From Bacteroides ndongoniae (GTDB lineage: Bacteria > Bacteroidota > Bacteroidia > Bacteroidales > Bacteroidaceae), in NCBI RefSeq assembly GCF_900108345.1, contig NZ_FNVV01000014.1, forward strand, positions 1,535,664 through 1,599,663: a DNA stretch of 64,000 nucleotides, in the 5' to 3' direction. A program made the translations under genes and the position numbers. Position 1 is the stretch's first letter, and every line of letters begins with the position of its first letter. Below, piece after piece: positions 26,142 through 34,180 of this stretch. Under the pieces are notes generated by a model. The model was not told where the DNA came from and did no database searches. It saw only the letters and a program-made list of their open reading frames with translations.

Positions 26142-26351
26142 GAATGTTGGAACAACAGCTATAATTGGAGTAATCATGGAAATAAAAAGAGAAGATGAAA
26201 CCTACAAAGGGGTATAATAATTTCCACCGACATTGATGATACTAACCGGCAAAGAAGTATATGGGGAACTTCCGAGATGGGGACAACGGCATACAAATGT
26301 TAAGAAAGGCCCACTGACAGGCAGCCGGCAGGTCCAATGAAGAATACGAAA

Positions 26352-27200
26352 TCAATCTGTACAGAAGCCTGCCTGACAGCCTGAACCTGTACCATAAAAA
26401 AAGTCGAGCTGAAGCGGCAACCTGGATATGGATGAAAGACTCATTTTGTCCTTGAAGGTATTACCTTGAAGGTCCTCCTGTATAGCTGACCACCACATAA
26501 CGGGAGGACATGTATCGAAATTCTTGCGCAACTGTGCCGGAGCCTTCCAGAAACAGTTAAGACAGTTGGAATCTTCCGGGAAGTCAATACCTTTGTCCTG
26601 CCAGTAACGCTGGATATCATAGTGGGTGATACGGTCTTCTATGAGAGGAAACTCACCCACACGCCAATGAATATCCTGCCAACGGTTAATCCAGCGGCAG
26701 GACCGCTCCTGCCACTCGGCCATATAAGCGAACTTGAAATTCTCGGTAAAACGCAATGCCCGTTCCTGTTCGTCGTAACGGTAGCCTATCCTCATACGAA
26801 CGGGCAGTTCGTGGTAAAAATACAAAAATTCAAAAATAGGCTGCATTTTCAAGACGGTTGTACAAAAACGTTTGGTCCGATTGGGAATAGCACGCTTACG
26901 GCGTATCATTTCCTCCCAGCCCATACCGCGTAACCAGATAATCTCTCGCCCTATTCGCTGTTCGAGGTCGAAAATAACCTTGAGGACTTTCGGGTCCTCT
27001 GAAGTGGCCACAAATTCGGGATAATGTGAGCAATACTTCTGCAACCTGTCATTGACCATCTGCTTCATGCGCTTGTCAATGGTTGCTCCGGCATTGTGAC
27101 AATCAATGCAACAAAGCGCAAAGACTTCGATATCTGCCGGGTAATGTACGGCAATGTAGGAAGATGTTTTTCCTCCAGACAAACTGTTTACTGTCTTCAT
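26352..27200 (-). CDS. PP-loop (PAPS reductase/DndC-like) family protein
   Basis: 282 residues from the ATG at 27200, chosen because the motif KTVNSLSGGKTSSYIA then lies at the N-terminus as usual; an upstream ATG at 27248 adds 16 residues. SGGKTSS is the adenine-nucleotide alpha-hydrolase P-loop. Later cysteines (FALCCIDCHNAG, and CLNCFWKAP with a final CPPVMWW) suggest metal or sulfur chemistry. The family includes PAPS reductase, DndC and phage homologues. The substrate is unknown; sulfur or nucleotide modification relevant to restriction evasion is a guess. It sits about 205 bp downstream of the 27405 gene on the same strand. Confidence 0.7.
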   Translation of the reverse strand: MKTVNSLSGGKTSSYIAVHYPADIEVFALCCIDCHNAGATIDKRMKQMVNDRLQKYCSHYPEFVATSEDPKVLKVIFDLEQRIGREIIWLRGMGWEEMIRRKRAIPNRTKRFCTTVLKMQPIFEFLYFYHELPVRMRIGYRYDEQERALRFTENFKFAYMAEWQERSCRWINRWQDIHWRVGEFPLIEDRITHYDIQRYWQDKGIDFPEDSNCLNCFWKAPAQLRKNFDTCPPVMWWSAIQEDLQGNTFKDKMSLSSISRLPLQLDFFYGTGSGCQAGFCTD

Positions 27201-27404
27201 TATTTTATATCTGATTTCAAATAACGATAAAAGCGAAAGGTATTTCACAATGTTTGAGGTGAGAAAGAATGTATCTCATCGTCTTAAAACTATGATGCTG
27301 TGAACCACAGACACAGCTTAATATCATACAATGTGAACACGTCATATTGTAACGGTGTGTCACTTTAACATTGAAATTATTGATACAAATACTATCCATA
27401 AACA

Positions 27405-28238
27405 TTAATTCCGTGAAGAGGGCTTACAGCTCTCGTCACCTGTAAACTGTATAATATCTGTGTGCTCCTCACAATGGTGACACCAGTTGTTGCCATTGTC
27501 ATCAATGCCAAGATAATCGACGAATTTATTATTTTCGTTTGGCCTGACCCAAGCAAGAGTTTCGACATCTGATGAACCGCACTCCTCACACACCCAATCT
27601 GGAGCATCTGTATCCGGCAAAAAGTTATTAAGACGTAACCAATGAACAAGCCCCAATAAGCTTTCAAGAAGAATTGTATCAAGTGGAACATCATACTCGC
27701 TACAATCCTTGTCATCAACAGTACACATCAGCCTGTCATCCTGTGCAAGATAAATATCGTACAGCATGGCACTCTCATATCCACCGGCAGTACAAGCCAT
27801 ACCTCTCTTGAAAACAACAGCCGGAACATCATCATACATATCTTCGGAATCGTGTTCCATGTGGTGAATCCCCACATTCTTGTAAAACGTTCCAAGACAT
27901 CCTCCGACTCTGACAACGGCCTGACGCACCAGCGTGGCAAGATGCTGCCGAATGGCTTCACTCTGAAGCAAGAAAGGGTCCTTACGCATACGAGATTTCA
28001 GTTCGCAAATGACATCGTTGTATATGACATCAAACGGGGAATGGCCATCATGCTCAAAGACATACTTATCATTGTCGAAACCATACTTTACGGATATTAC
28101 CTTACAAAACAATTCGTATTCGTGTTGAGCTAATTTCTGAATATTATCTTCACTATAAGGTACAGGGAAATACAACGGCTGCATGAGTTCAGTAATCCCC
28201 CTAAAAAGCTGTTTCTTGTCGATATTCTCTAAATTCAT
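27405..28238 (-). CDS. Hypothetical protein with C-terminal zinc-ribbon-like motif
   Basis: A 277-residue protein, unknown. Two cysteine pairs near the C-terminus (WVCEECGSSDVETLAW and NWCHHCEEHTDI) form a plausible zinc ribbon. The N-terminal two thirds are acidic and mixed alpha/beta. It follows the 76-codon gene at 28288 with a 49-bp gap and so probably belongs to the operon of hairpin module B. Confidence 0.6.
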   Translation of the reverse strand: MNLENIDKKQLFRGITELMQPLYFPVPYSEDNIQKLAQHEYELFCKVISVKYGFDNDKYVFEHDGHSPFDVIYNDVICELKSRMRKDPFLLQSEAIRQHLATLVRQAVVRVGGCLGTFYKNVGIHHMEHDSEDMYDDVPAVVFKRGMACTAGGYESAMLYDIYLAQDDRLMCTVDDKDCSEYDVPLDTILLESLLGLVHWLRLNNFLPDTDAPDWVCEECGSSDVETLAWVRPNENNKFVDYLGIDDNGNNWCHHCEEHTDIIQFTGDESCKPSSRN

Positions 28239-28287
28239 AAAATTATCCGATTAATATAAAACAACGAACATTGAATCACCAAGGTTA

Positions 28288-28518
28288 CTAAATCAAACGA
28301 ACCCAATAGTCCAGACTGTTAAAACTCTCGTCGTTGACGCAAGACAGAAATTCTTCAACGGTATATTTCCTGACCGAATCTTCATTGTCGGTACTATTCT
28401 CATAATCGGAAAGAATATCCTCATCAGACGCATCGCGGCTAAAACGATTGACAGGATAAGCATAAACTCCACGTTCGGAAAGAGGACGCACTTTTTCAGC
28501 TTGTTTTAAGATACTCAT
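28288..28518 (-). CDS. Small hypothetical protein
   Basis: A 76-residue acidic protein (MSILKQAEKVRPLSERGVYA at the start; tail with YTVEEFLSCVNDE), unknown. It is the first gene after hairpin module B. Confidence 0.5.
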   Translation of the reverse strand: MSILKQAEKVRPLSERGVYAYPVNRFSRDASDEDILSDYENSTDNEDSVRKYTVEEFLSCVNDESFNSLDYWVRLI

Positions 28519-28594
28519 AACAAATAATATTTAAGAAGTTAATTAAAAACATTTGTTTCCCTTATGTCCCGGCTTACTCCGCCCGGAGGAAATT

Positions 28595-28745
28595 GTCGAT
28601 TTTTCTGCCCCAAAGTTTGCACTATAGTGAAGACAAGTGTTTCTTGAAAAATACTCTCCAAAGGAGGAAGATTTTTCAAATGAAAAGCAAAGCATCACTT
28701 GGCAAAACGTTCAGGGGCAAACTAACTTTGCAGATAAAATGACAT
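28595..28745 (-). promoter_or_regulatory. ssDNA-promoter-like hairpin module B
   Basis: Stems: CTGC/GCAG (28605-28608, 28730-28733), AGTTTGC/GCAAACT (28614-28620, 28717-28723), AGTG/CACT, TTGAAAAAT/ATTTTTCAA (28644-28652, 28671-28679) and apical CTCC/GGAG, with the internal loop AC(T) opposite GAAG. The right arm carries TTG (28699-28701), 21 nt, TAACTTTG (28723-28730). The -7 box faces CCCAA and is unpaired. Upstream of the 28518-27405 gene set. Confidence 0.58.
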
Positions 28746-28802
28746 CACCTAACGGGCGACAACGGGTATAATGCAATAGAGATATAAGAGATTCGTATGA
28801 TA

Positions 28803-28880
28803 AAAAAGATTTTTGCAGACACGTCATTGGCAGATATTGGAAAACATTCCAGGCCACCCACCATCTTTGCATTGGCAAGA
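28803..28880. repeat. Truncated or decayed hairpin-module half (E)
   Basis: Resembles the right half of module D (GATTTTTGCAGACACG, CATTGGCAG, then CATCTTTGCATTGG), but no matching left arm is present. Probably a remnant; it lies between module B and the AT-rich palindrome region. Confidence 0.4.
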
Positions 28881-29025
28881 TAAAAAAGCTTTGTAGAACG
28901 AAATAATATAATTATACTTTTATTCAATAATATAATTATATAACGAAATGAAGATAAGTAATATAATAACATTGAAAATACAATATTCATCATATAGTAT
29001 TATATATCATTAGTTTATATAAATT

Positions 29026-29084
29026 TATTAATTATACAATTATATAAATATACTTGCAATATTTATATAATTGTATAATTAATA
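29026..29084. promoter_or_regulatory. 26-bp perfect palindrome upstream of parA (candidate parS/operator)
   Basis: Arms 29026-29051 and 29059-29084 are perfectly complementary around a 7-nt spacer ACTTGCA; almost all A/T. Related AATAATATAATTATA repeats lie at about 28905-28945. The parA promoter TATATTTG (29109-29116) and start codon (29149) follow directly. The position fits a partition centromere or ParA-operon operator. Confidence 0.6.
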
Positions 29085-29108
29085 TTTTGATATTATAAGA
29101 GTATTATT

Positions 29109-29116
29109 TATATTTG
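29109..29116 (+). promoter_or_regulatory. parA promoter -7 box
   Basis: TATATTTG, 33 bp before the parA ATG and 25 bp after the palindrome. Confidence 0.55.
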
Positions 29117-29148
29117 CAAACAGCAAAAAAACTAAAACCTAAAGTGGC

Positions 29149-29796
29149 ATGGAAAATAGAATTGTATTATTCAGCAACATCAAAGGAGGCGTAGGGAAAA
29201 CAACCCTCTGCGCACTATTTGCAAGTTATCTTGCAGAAAACGGTATTCCGGTAATTGCCATAGATGCCGACCTTCAGGCGTCACTCTATCGCCACCGTCA
29301 AAGAGAACAAGATGTAGCTGTCGGAGTACAGGCTCCATGGAATGTCGATTTGCTTGACACTACGGACAGCAAACAACTAAAAAAGGTAATGACACAGCTT
29401 AAAAAGGTTCCCGGCGTTGTCCTAATTGATTGTCCCGGAAACCTGAACGACCGCAACCTTGAGTATATCTATAAGAGTGCTGACACAGCTGTAATTCCGA
29501 TTTCATTTGATCCCGACACCGTAGATGCAACCGGCATTTTCATAAAGGCCCTGAAAAGTATATCGGAAGCCCAACTTGTGTTTATGCCTAACCGCATTAT
29601 CACCTCGGAAAGAAAATCAGAAGAATTGAGGCAGAGAGCCCAAACTACAGAACTTCTTGGTCTGGTGGGAACCGTCACGCCGACAATAAAACAAAGTGTC
29701 ACTGTGAAACGCTATACAACTTTGTACCCCTTGGAGAAGGCCCAACTGGATATTGTAAAACCGGCATTCAACAAGATTATGGAAATTATCAAATAA
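29149..29796 (+). CDS. parA: ParA-family ATPase (TraA-like)
   Basis: A 215-residue deviant-Walker ATPase: SNIKGGVGKTTLCALFASYL (Walker A'), IDADLQASLYRHR (A'' motif) and VVLIDCPGNLNDRN (Walker B). The short form without an N-terminal helix-turn-helix resembles the TraA/ParA proteins of Bacteroides conjugative transposons. With the DUF3408 partner immediately downstream and long palindromes on both sides, it is likely to segregate the element's circular form or support its maintenance. Confidence 0.9.
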   Translation: MENRIVLFSNIKGGVGKTTLCALFASYLAENGIPVIAIDADLQASLYRHRQREQDVAVGVQAPWNVDLLDTTDSKQLKKVMTQLKKVPGVVLIDCPGNLNDRNLEYIYKSADTAVIPISFDPDTVDATGIFIKALKSISEAQLVFMPNRIITSERKSEELRQRAQTTELLGLVGTVTPTIKQSVTVKRYTTLYPLEKAQLDIVKPAFNKIMEIIK

Positions 29797-29799
29797 AAG

Positions 29800-30174
29800 A
29801 TGAGTATGAAAAGAAATGAGAGACCTACAATAGACAATCCTTTGGCTAATATGGGGCTTGACCAGATAGTGCGCGGCATAACACAGCCGAAAACATTGAA
29901 AGATATAAAAGAGGAACAGGCGCAAGATGAAAAGGAAAGTCCCGAAAAGAAAACTAAAACAAAAAGAACGAGCAAAAAACTCTTTGAAGAAAATATAGTC
30001 AAATATACCGGTGTCGGGGGACAAGGAGAAGCAATCTGGCTACCAAAAGAAGTAAAAAAGGAATTAGAAAAAATCCGTGTTAACTCGAACAGGAATATTC
30101 CTCTGAGAACTCTTGCATCGGCGATTATTATGACGTATATTGAAGAAAACAAGGAAAAGCTTGAAAATCTGTAA
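29800..30174 (+). CDS. DUF3408-type partner of ParA (TraB-like)
   Basis: A 124-residue basic protein starting 3 bp after parA stops. A disordered charged N-terminus (to about residue 60) is followed by a compact domain VGGQGEAIWLPKEVKKELEK..ASAIIMTYIEENKE resembling DUF3408 / ribbon-helix-helix-like TraB proteins that follow ParA in Bacteroides conjugative transposons. It probably binds the flanking palindromes as the centromere-binding protein. Confidence 0.75.
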   Translation: MSMKRNERPTIDNPLANMGLDQIVRGITQPKTLKDIKEEQAQDEKESPEKKTKTKRTSKKLFEENIVKYTGVGGQGEAIWLPKEVKKELEKIRVNSNRNIPLRTLASAIIMTYIEENKEKLENL

Positions 30175-30220
30175 CTGATTGGCCAACAGCCTATATTAGT
30201 CAACAAGACGGCATTAATTG

Positions 30221-30270
30221 TATAATTACATGATTATATAATTATTGAATTATATAATCATGTAATTATA
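30221..30270. promoter_or_regulatory. 23-bp perfect palindrome downstream of parA/DUF3408
   Basis: Arms 30221-30243 and 30248-30270 are perfectly complementary with spacer ATTG; nearly all A/T, so not a classical terminator. It shares TATAATT / ATTATATAA elements with the upstream palindrome at 29026-29084. Confidence 0.6.
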
Positions 30271-30302
30271 TAATAATATAAATGTATAATAATATAATAA
30301 GT

Positions 30303-30404
30303 ATGGAAATTATAATAGTCATTGCAGCAGTATGGATATTCGCTAAAATAGTAAAAGCCTTGCTGAGAGGTTATGGAAAAAGTAATTTCAAGGATGACAG
30401 GTAA
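30303..30404 (+). CDS. 33-residue putative membrane peptide
   Basis: ATG at 30303 opens a 33-codon frame: MEIIIVIAAVWIFAKIVKAL followed by a basic/polar tail ending KDDR. It is one hydrophobic helix with a charged C-terminus. It lies 33 bp after the palindrome. It could be a small toxin-like or regulatory peptide; coding status is uncertain. Confidence 0.35.
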   Translation: MEIIIVIAAVWIFAKIVKALLRGYGKSNFKDDR

Positions 30405-30545
30405 CAGTATAAATGGAATCTTTGTGCCCTGTTGCACAAGCAACCTGGAGTCATCAACATTGGTAACAATCAATGCTGCCAAACCATAAAAGTTCGTGCA
30501 GCATTGATAAAAAGGCGATTGCATATATGCCAACCGTCGGAAACC

Positions 30546-30839
30546 TTATGAGTCTGCGCCCAACATTTCGGCAGCATAGTGCCGGATTTGTTCCATTGTC
30601 AGCCATTCAGGCTTTTCGCCTGCACCGAAACTTTCATGAAGTTTTGTCATAAACTCTATCTGGCGTGTTTCATCGCCAGCCCACAAGACCTTGGGGTGCC
30701 TGCCACCATAGTGAAGATAATAATCACAATCAGACTGAAGACGTGATAATAACATATACCGGAATGTCTTGTTTCGATTGACTAACTCTTCAACCGTCAA
30801 ACGGCCATTTTCATTTGTCTGCTCTGTACTTGATTTCAT
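30546..30839 (-). CDS. LPD11-domain protein
   Basis: A 97-residue protein matching the large-polyvalent-protein-associated domain 11 pattern: FRYMLLSRLQSDCDYYLHYG, LWAGDETRQIEFMTKLHESF and KPEWLTMEQI. Such domains occur as fusions or stand-alone proteins on conjugative elements and phages; the role is unknown. Second gene of the operon headed by hairpin module C (11-bp gap). Confidence 0.75.
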   Translation of the reverse strand: MKSSTEQTNENGRLTVEELVNRNKTFRYMLLSRLQSDCDYYLHYGGRHPKVLWAGDETRQIEFMTKLHESFGAGEKPEWLTMEQIRHYAAEMLGADS

Positions 30840-30850
30840 TTCCTTGTAAA

Positions 30851-31165
30851 TTAATCAGTTACTTCATAAAAATAGTCCAATTCGTCACCTTTAAGGTTTT
30901 CTTGAGCATAAAGGTCAGCCTGTTCCCAAAGGCTATTATACAGCGTTGCAAACTCAGGGCATTTCTCATGATATTGCCATATCTTATGATTAAGCACAAG
31001 AATCAGTTCGGTAAGATACTTGTAATGCTCTTTCCACTCTTCAAAAGCACGATTGAATGTGTCCTGAATAGCTGACAAACCAAATCTGTCAGCTATTGTA
31101 AAGTCTTCCCAAAAGGTCGTCTGCAACTCGTAACCGTTCTCCTGCATAAATTCTTTGAATGTCAT
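30851..31165 (-). CDS. Hypothetical protein
   Basis: A 104-residue, mostly helical acidic protein (MTFKEFMQENGYELQTTFWE at the start), unknown. Proteins of this type recur on Bacteroides mobile elements. First gene after module C. Confidence 0.55.
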   Translation of the reverse strand: MTFKEFMQENGYELQTTFWEDFTIADRFGLSAIQDTFNRAFEEWKEHYKYLTELILVLNHKIWQYHEKCPEFATLYNSLWEQADLYAQENLKGDELDYFYEVTD

Positions 31166-31219
31166 AACTATGAAATTTAAGTTGTTTTATTTTCCCTCTG
31201 GTCGCATCCTAGACCGAAG

Positions 31220-31383
31220 GCTGATTATTTTTCTGCCCGCAGATTGACAAACAGTCCGGACAAGGATGATGCGAAAAATACGCTTTCGAGAAAACGAAAG
31301 GAAGATTTTTCAGCAGCACGCTCGAAGCAGGCCTTGGCAGGAATAAGAGAAGTCAATCGAACTTTGCAGACAAAATAACCGCG
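31220..31383 (-). promoter_or_regulatory. ssDNA-promoter-like hairpin module C
   Basis: Stems: GATTATTTTT-CTGC opposite GCAG-ACAAAATAACC, GATTGAC/GTCAATC (31242-31248, 31352-31358), CAAGG/CCTTG, GAAAAAT/ATTTTTC (31273-31279, 31305-31311) and apical CTTTCG/CGAAAG, with the internal loop ACG opposite GAAG. The right arm has TTG (31334-31336), 22 nt, GAACTTTG (31359-31366), facing CCGCA in a bubble next to CTGC/GCAG. Upstream of the 31165-30546 operon. Confidence 0.6.
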
Positions 31384-31510
31384 TTTCGGATTGGATTGCA
31401 CATCAAGGAAGATGCTGGTCAAGATTTATAAGCGGATATGCCGGTATGGCCGGAATATATAAAAGGCAATTGAACTACAAAGGGAAAGTACCGGGGGTGT
31501 TATAAAATGA

Positions 31511-31548
31511 ACGCTGCAGCAAAATATACATCAATCATGCTGCAACGT
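31511..31548. terminator. Hairpin, probable terminator of the 31567 gene
   Basis: ACGCTGCAGCA pairs with TGCTGCAACGT (one mismatch) around a 16-nt loop, just beyond the stop of the minus-strand gene at 31567. Confidence 0.4.
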
Positions 31549-31566
31549 CCATCATAGTTGTCAGTT

Positions 31567-32088
31567 TTATAGATTTCTACGCCCACGTATCTTCCATCCG
31601 TACACCTCTGCCACGTGCGGATATAGGGAACGTGTTCTGCGTCTGAAACCGGCTTCATCAATCTCATGGTTATAAATCATTTCTGCAATATGTTCTGCAT
31701 CTTCTCTGTCTTTAGCGATGCGATAAAGAGTATAGTTCGTACCATCGTGGTGCGACATACGTCCCCTGATATTATAGCCGTCTCCGTACCACTCAGCTAT
31801 CTCACATTGACTATACAGTATATTGGCAATATTATTTCCTAAAATCTGAAACCCTTGCCGCCGGCCATTCCAAAGACCGAGGTCACCAAATACTATAATA
31901 ACGCCGTCGATAATCTTGTTAAGATTACTGCGTTCGTCTTCAAGTTCCCGGCGAAGTTCGTCGGCTATATCTTCCTCTGACAGTACATAAGAATCATCGC
32001 CCAACAATTCACGTTTAGACTCCTGCATTTCTGATTTCGTCTGTTCATCAAAAACAACTTCACTTGACCAAATAAACATCTGTTTCAT
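31567..32088 (-). CDS. Hypothetical protein
   Basis: 173 residues from the ATG at 32088 (MKQMFIWSSEVVFDEQTKSE); an upstream ATG at 32112 adds eight residues. A helical, charged N-terminal half is followed by an alpha/beta C-terminal half (WYGDGYNIRGRMSHHDGTN), no recognised family. Single gene after module G. Confidence 0.55.
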   Translation of the reverse strand: MKQMFIWSSEVVFDEQTKSEMQESKRELLGDDSYVLSEEDIADELRRELEDERSNLNKIIDGVIIVFGDLGLWNGRRQGFQILGNNIANILYSQCEIAEWYGDGYNIRGRMSHHDGTNYTLYRIAKDREDAEHIAEMIYNHEIDEAGFRRRTRSLYPHVAEVYGWKIRGRRNL

Positions 32089-32157
32089 GATATAAAAATA
32101 TAAGTTATACATTCTGCTTCATTTCCCTGCTTTTGAGGTCTTACCTCACCGGCAGGA

Positions 32158-32347
32158 TTTTGAATTGACGTGCCTTGACAAAGGAGAAAAGAGGTGAACA
32201 AGCCAAGGAAGAAGCGAATAAGTAGGATACTGGATCATTTATGTTTAAGAATTGTTGGCGAGTAAACGAGTTGATGATTCTTAACAGAAAATGATAAGCT
32301 CCTTGACGGTTCACCTCCTCCTTAATTTTGCACGTACAAATTCAATA
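32158..32347 (-). promoter_or_regulatory. ssDNA-promoter-like hairpin module G
   Basis: Stems: TTGAATT..ACGTGC opposite GCACGTACAAATTCAA, AAGGAG/CTCCTT and GAGGTGAAC/GTTCACCTC (32191-32199, 32309-32317); a larger apical part with weaker pairing. TAATTTTG (32323-32330) on the right arm is a full TAnnTTTG box and faces CTTGAC, unpaired, with the GTGC/GCAC clamp. TTG lies 17 nt upstream (32303-32305). Upstream of the 32088 gene. Confidence 0.52.
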
Positions 32348-32419
32348 TCTGCGGTGGTAGAAACCCGGAATGACGTGATAAAAATGGAACTTCTGAAAGT
32401 GTGTAGAGATATAAAAAAA

Positions 32420-32435
32420 GCGGCCTGAAGGCCGC
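32420..32435 (-). terminator. ssb terminator
   Basis: GCGGCC-TGAA-GGCCGC followed by a run of T on the minus strand, 21 bp beyond the ssb stop. Confidence 0.8.
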
Positions 32436-32456
32436 CTGTGTATGTAAAGGCAGGAT

Positions 32457-32843
32457 TTATTTCCTGCCCTTTTTGCCTTTGGGAGCTTCCGCAGGAGCTT
32501 CTTCTTCCTTTTCAACGGCCGGATATAACTTGGTGGCCACCATTATAATGCGGTTCTTCTTGACACCGTCCTTGTCAGTCCACTCTTCAGGCTTGAAGTA
32601 GCCTTCAACTGTAAGCAGCGTTCCTTTGGTCAGATTCTCGAACGAAGAAGTGTTCTCGTTCTTTCTCCATGCTTCAATATTCATGAAGGCCGATACATAG
32701 CTGCTTTCCTCACCATTCTTTTCCTGACGGCTGACCGCTATTGAAAAGCGTGCTACACTTGCGGTGGTGAACTGACGGATTTCAGCATCCTTACCTACAT
32801 AACCTGTTACGATGAAGTTGTTTTCTACCTTTTTCATAATCAA
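32457..32843 (-). CDS. ssb: Single-stranded DNA-binding protein
   Basis: A 128-residue OB-fold SSB (NNFIVTGYVGKDAEIRQFT, VARFSIAVSRQEKN, AFMNIEAWRKN, LLTVEGYFKPEEWTDKDG) with a basic lysine-rich tail GKKGRK in place of the usual acidic DDDLPF tip, as in many element-encoded SSBs. It coats incoming or replicating single strands. Headed by hairpin module D, as ssb of plasmid F follows a ssDNA promoter. Confidence 0.92.
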   Translation of the reverse strand: MIMKKVENNFIVTGYVGKDAEIRQFTTASVARFSIAVSRQEKNGEESSYVSAFMNIEAWRKNENTSSFENLTKGTLLTVEGYFKPEEWTDKDGVKKNRIIMVATKLYPAVEKEEEAPAEAPKGKKGRK

Positions 32844-32861
32844 TTGCTTTTAGAAGTTAAA

Positions 32862-33052
32862 CATCAATTTTACGCTGCATGAAAAAGTAGGTGCTGTTCA
32901 AGGGACAAGCCAAGGATGTAGCGCAAATACTCTTTATTTTGGCTTTATGCCAAACCGAAGGCCTGATAAAGGAAGATTTTCGCATACACGCCATTGGCAG
33001 AGGCCATAGGCCACTCCCGGCTGCACACTATCTTTGCATCGGAAAATGATGA
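32862..33052 (-). promoter_or_regulatory. ssDNA-promoter-like hairpin module D (ssb)
   Basis: Stems: CATCAATTTTACGCTGC opposite GCATCGGAAAATGATG, GTGC/GCAC, GCCAA/TTGGC (32909-32913, 32994-32998), GCG.AAAT/ATTT.CGC (32921-32928, 32976-32983), CTTTAT/ATAAAG, with the internal loop ACT opposite GAAG and an extra apical hairpin TTTGGC/GCCAAA. The right arm has TATCTTTG (33029-33036), a perfect -7 box, unpaired against an A-rich segment. Upstream of ssb. Confidence 0.55.
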
Positions 33053-33578
33053 CGACTTCGGACAAAAGCAATAATGAAAAAGCGGGAACAAACAACAAAA
33101 ACAGGTTGGAAAAGGATGGAAATATAAATTCGTACTAACCGGCAAGGTACATCATAAAAATTGGAGCTGGCAGATTTATGAAGACAGGACAGAAAGCATC
33201 GGCTCCGAAGATATGGAGTATAAGGAGGATACGATAACACCAGGAGAATCTGGCTTGGAAAAAATGCAGCAGACAAAAGGCTGCCTGAATACGGGAATGG
33301 TCTGAAGGACGGTGATGGAAATGCATCGGAGGACACCATATCCGCCTTGAAAAGGAGAAATAAAAAAGAGAAAAGGAATAGGAAAGTAATGAATTATACA
33401 TCTGGCCCTCTCAGGCCCGCATCAATAGCGCTAATAACGTAAAAAAGGCAGAGGCACAGCCAAAAGAAAACGACAGAGATATAAACGGATACGAAAGCAT
33501 TAAAACAGGATTTATGCGGATGCCGCTTATAACAAGGAATCAGGTTTCTGAAAGGAATATTCCAGAAACCTGACCAAT
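33053..33578. other. Non-coding stretch right of module D
   Basis: About 525 bp, purine-rich on the plus strand, without a convincing gene, terminator or repeat. Open frames here lack plausible starts and look incidental. It lies beyond the stop of the minus-strand gene at 33579. Confidence 0.5.
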
Positions 33579-33860
33579 TCAGAACTGGGCCATTAAAACC
33601 CGATTTTCAAATACCTTATTCCTGTCGCTTGGCTTGCGCAGACACACCCAAATATGATGCTTACCAAAACCATAAATGAAGTATTTATCAAAATTGGTTG
33701 TATGCCTTAGTTTTTCCATACTTGCACGAAGTTCTTCTTCATCGGAAGACAAAAGTATCACATTGATTATCCGTAAATACAGGGCTGTAGCTTCGTCGCT
33801 ATATTGACAAAATATATGTTCTATTATCACATCCATTTCGACAATTGATTTAAGATTCAA
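33579..33860 (-). CDS. Hypothetical protein
   Basis: A 93-residue protein (possibly starting at the internal Met, MDVIIEHIFCQYSDEAT), unknown. It overlaps the upstream gene by 11 bp and is third in the operon of module H. Confidence 0.5.
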   Translation of the reverse strand: MNLKSIVEMDVIIEHIFCQYSDEATALYLRIINVILLSSDEEELRASMEKLRHTTNFDKYFIYGFGKHHIWVCLRKPSDRNKVFENRVLMAQF

Positions 33861-34149
33861 GATTTAGCTCCAAATCCGGAGCGTCATTTATAACAGCCAA
33901 ACCATCAGTATTATATATTTCCATAGTGGGACAACCACCATTCTCATCAGGAAATATACGTTCAGAAGTATCACGAAGGACTTCATTTCTCTCCAGGTGA
34001 ATGCGCTTGTCAGTGACATTAGTAACATCATCACATTTCCAGGAACGCACGATAGCTGCCGCTTCCTCATAATTCTCTGCTTCAACGGTAAAATAATCAC
34101 GTTCCCAGCACGTAACTTTACAATCCTGATAAAATCTAAAATTTCCCAT
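33850..34149 (-). CDS. Hypothetical protein
   Basis: A 99-residue acidic protein (CWERDYFTVEAENYEEAAAI) of a type seen repeatedly on Bacteroides elements, function unknown. Second in the module H operon. Confidence 0.55.
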   Translation of the reverse strand: MGNFRFYQDCKVTCWERDYFTVEAENYEEAAAIVRSWKCDDVTNVTDKRIHLERNEVLRDTSERIFPDENGGCPTMEIYNTDGLAVINDAPDLELNLES

Positions 34150-34180
34150 ATCCCAATATATTTAATCGATCATCAATCAA

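Larger units (their letters stand above)
25426..26166. repeat. 740-bp direct repeat, copy 2
   Basis: Second copy of 20560-21300, with the same gene, terminator and hairpin module. Weak similarity continues to about 26215. Confidence 0.9.

Noticed and set aside
28745..28993. 82-codon minus-strand frame between module B and the parA palindrome
   Set aside because: Composition reflects the AT-rich repeats, it overlaps the decayed hairpin, and no similar protein or start context is evident.
32945..33401. Overlapping minus-strand frames right of module D
   Set aside because: Serine/phenylalanine/proline-rich shadows of purine-rich DNA, mutually overlapping, with no start signals.
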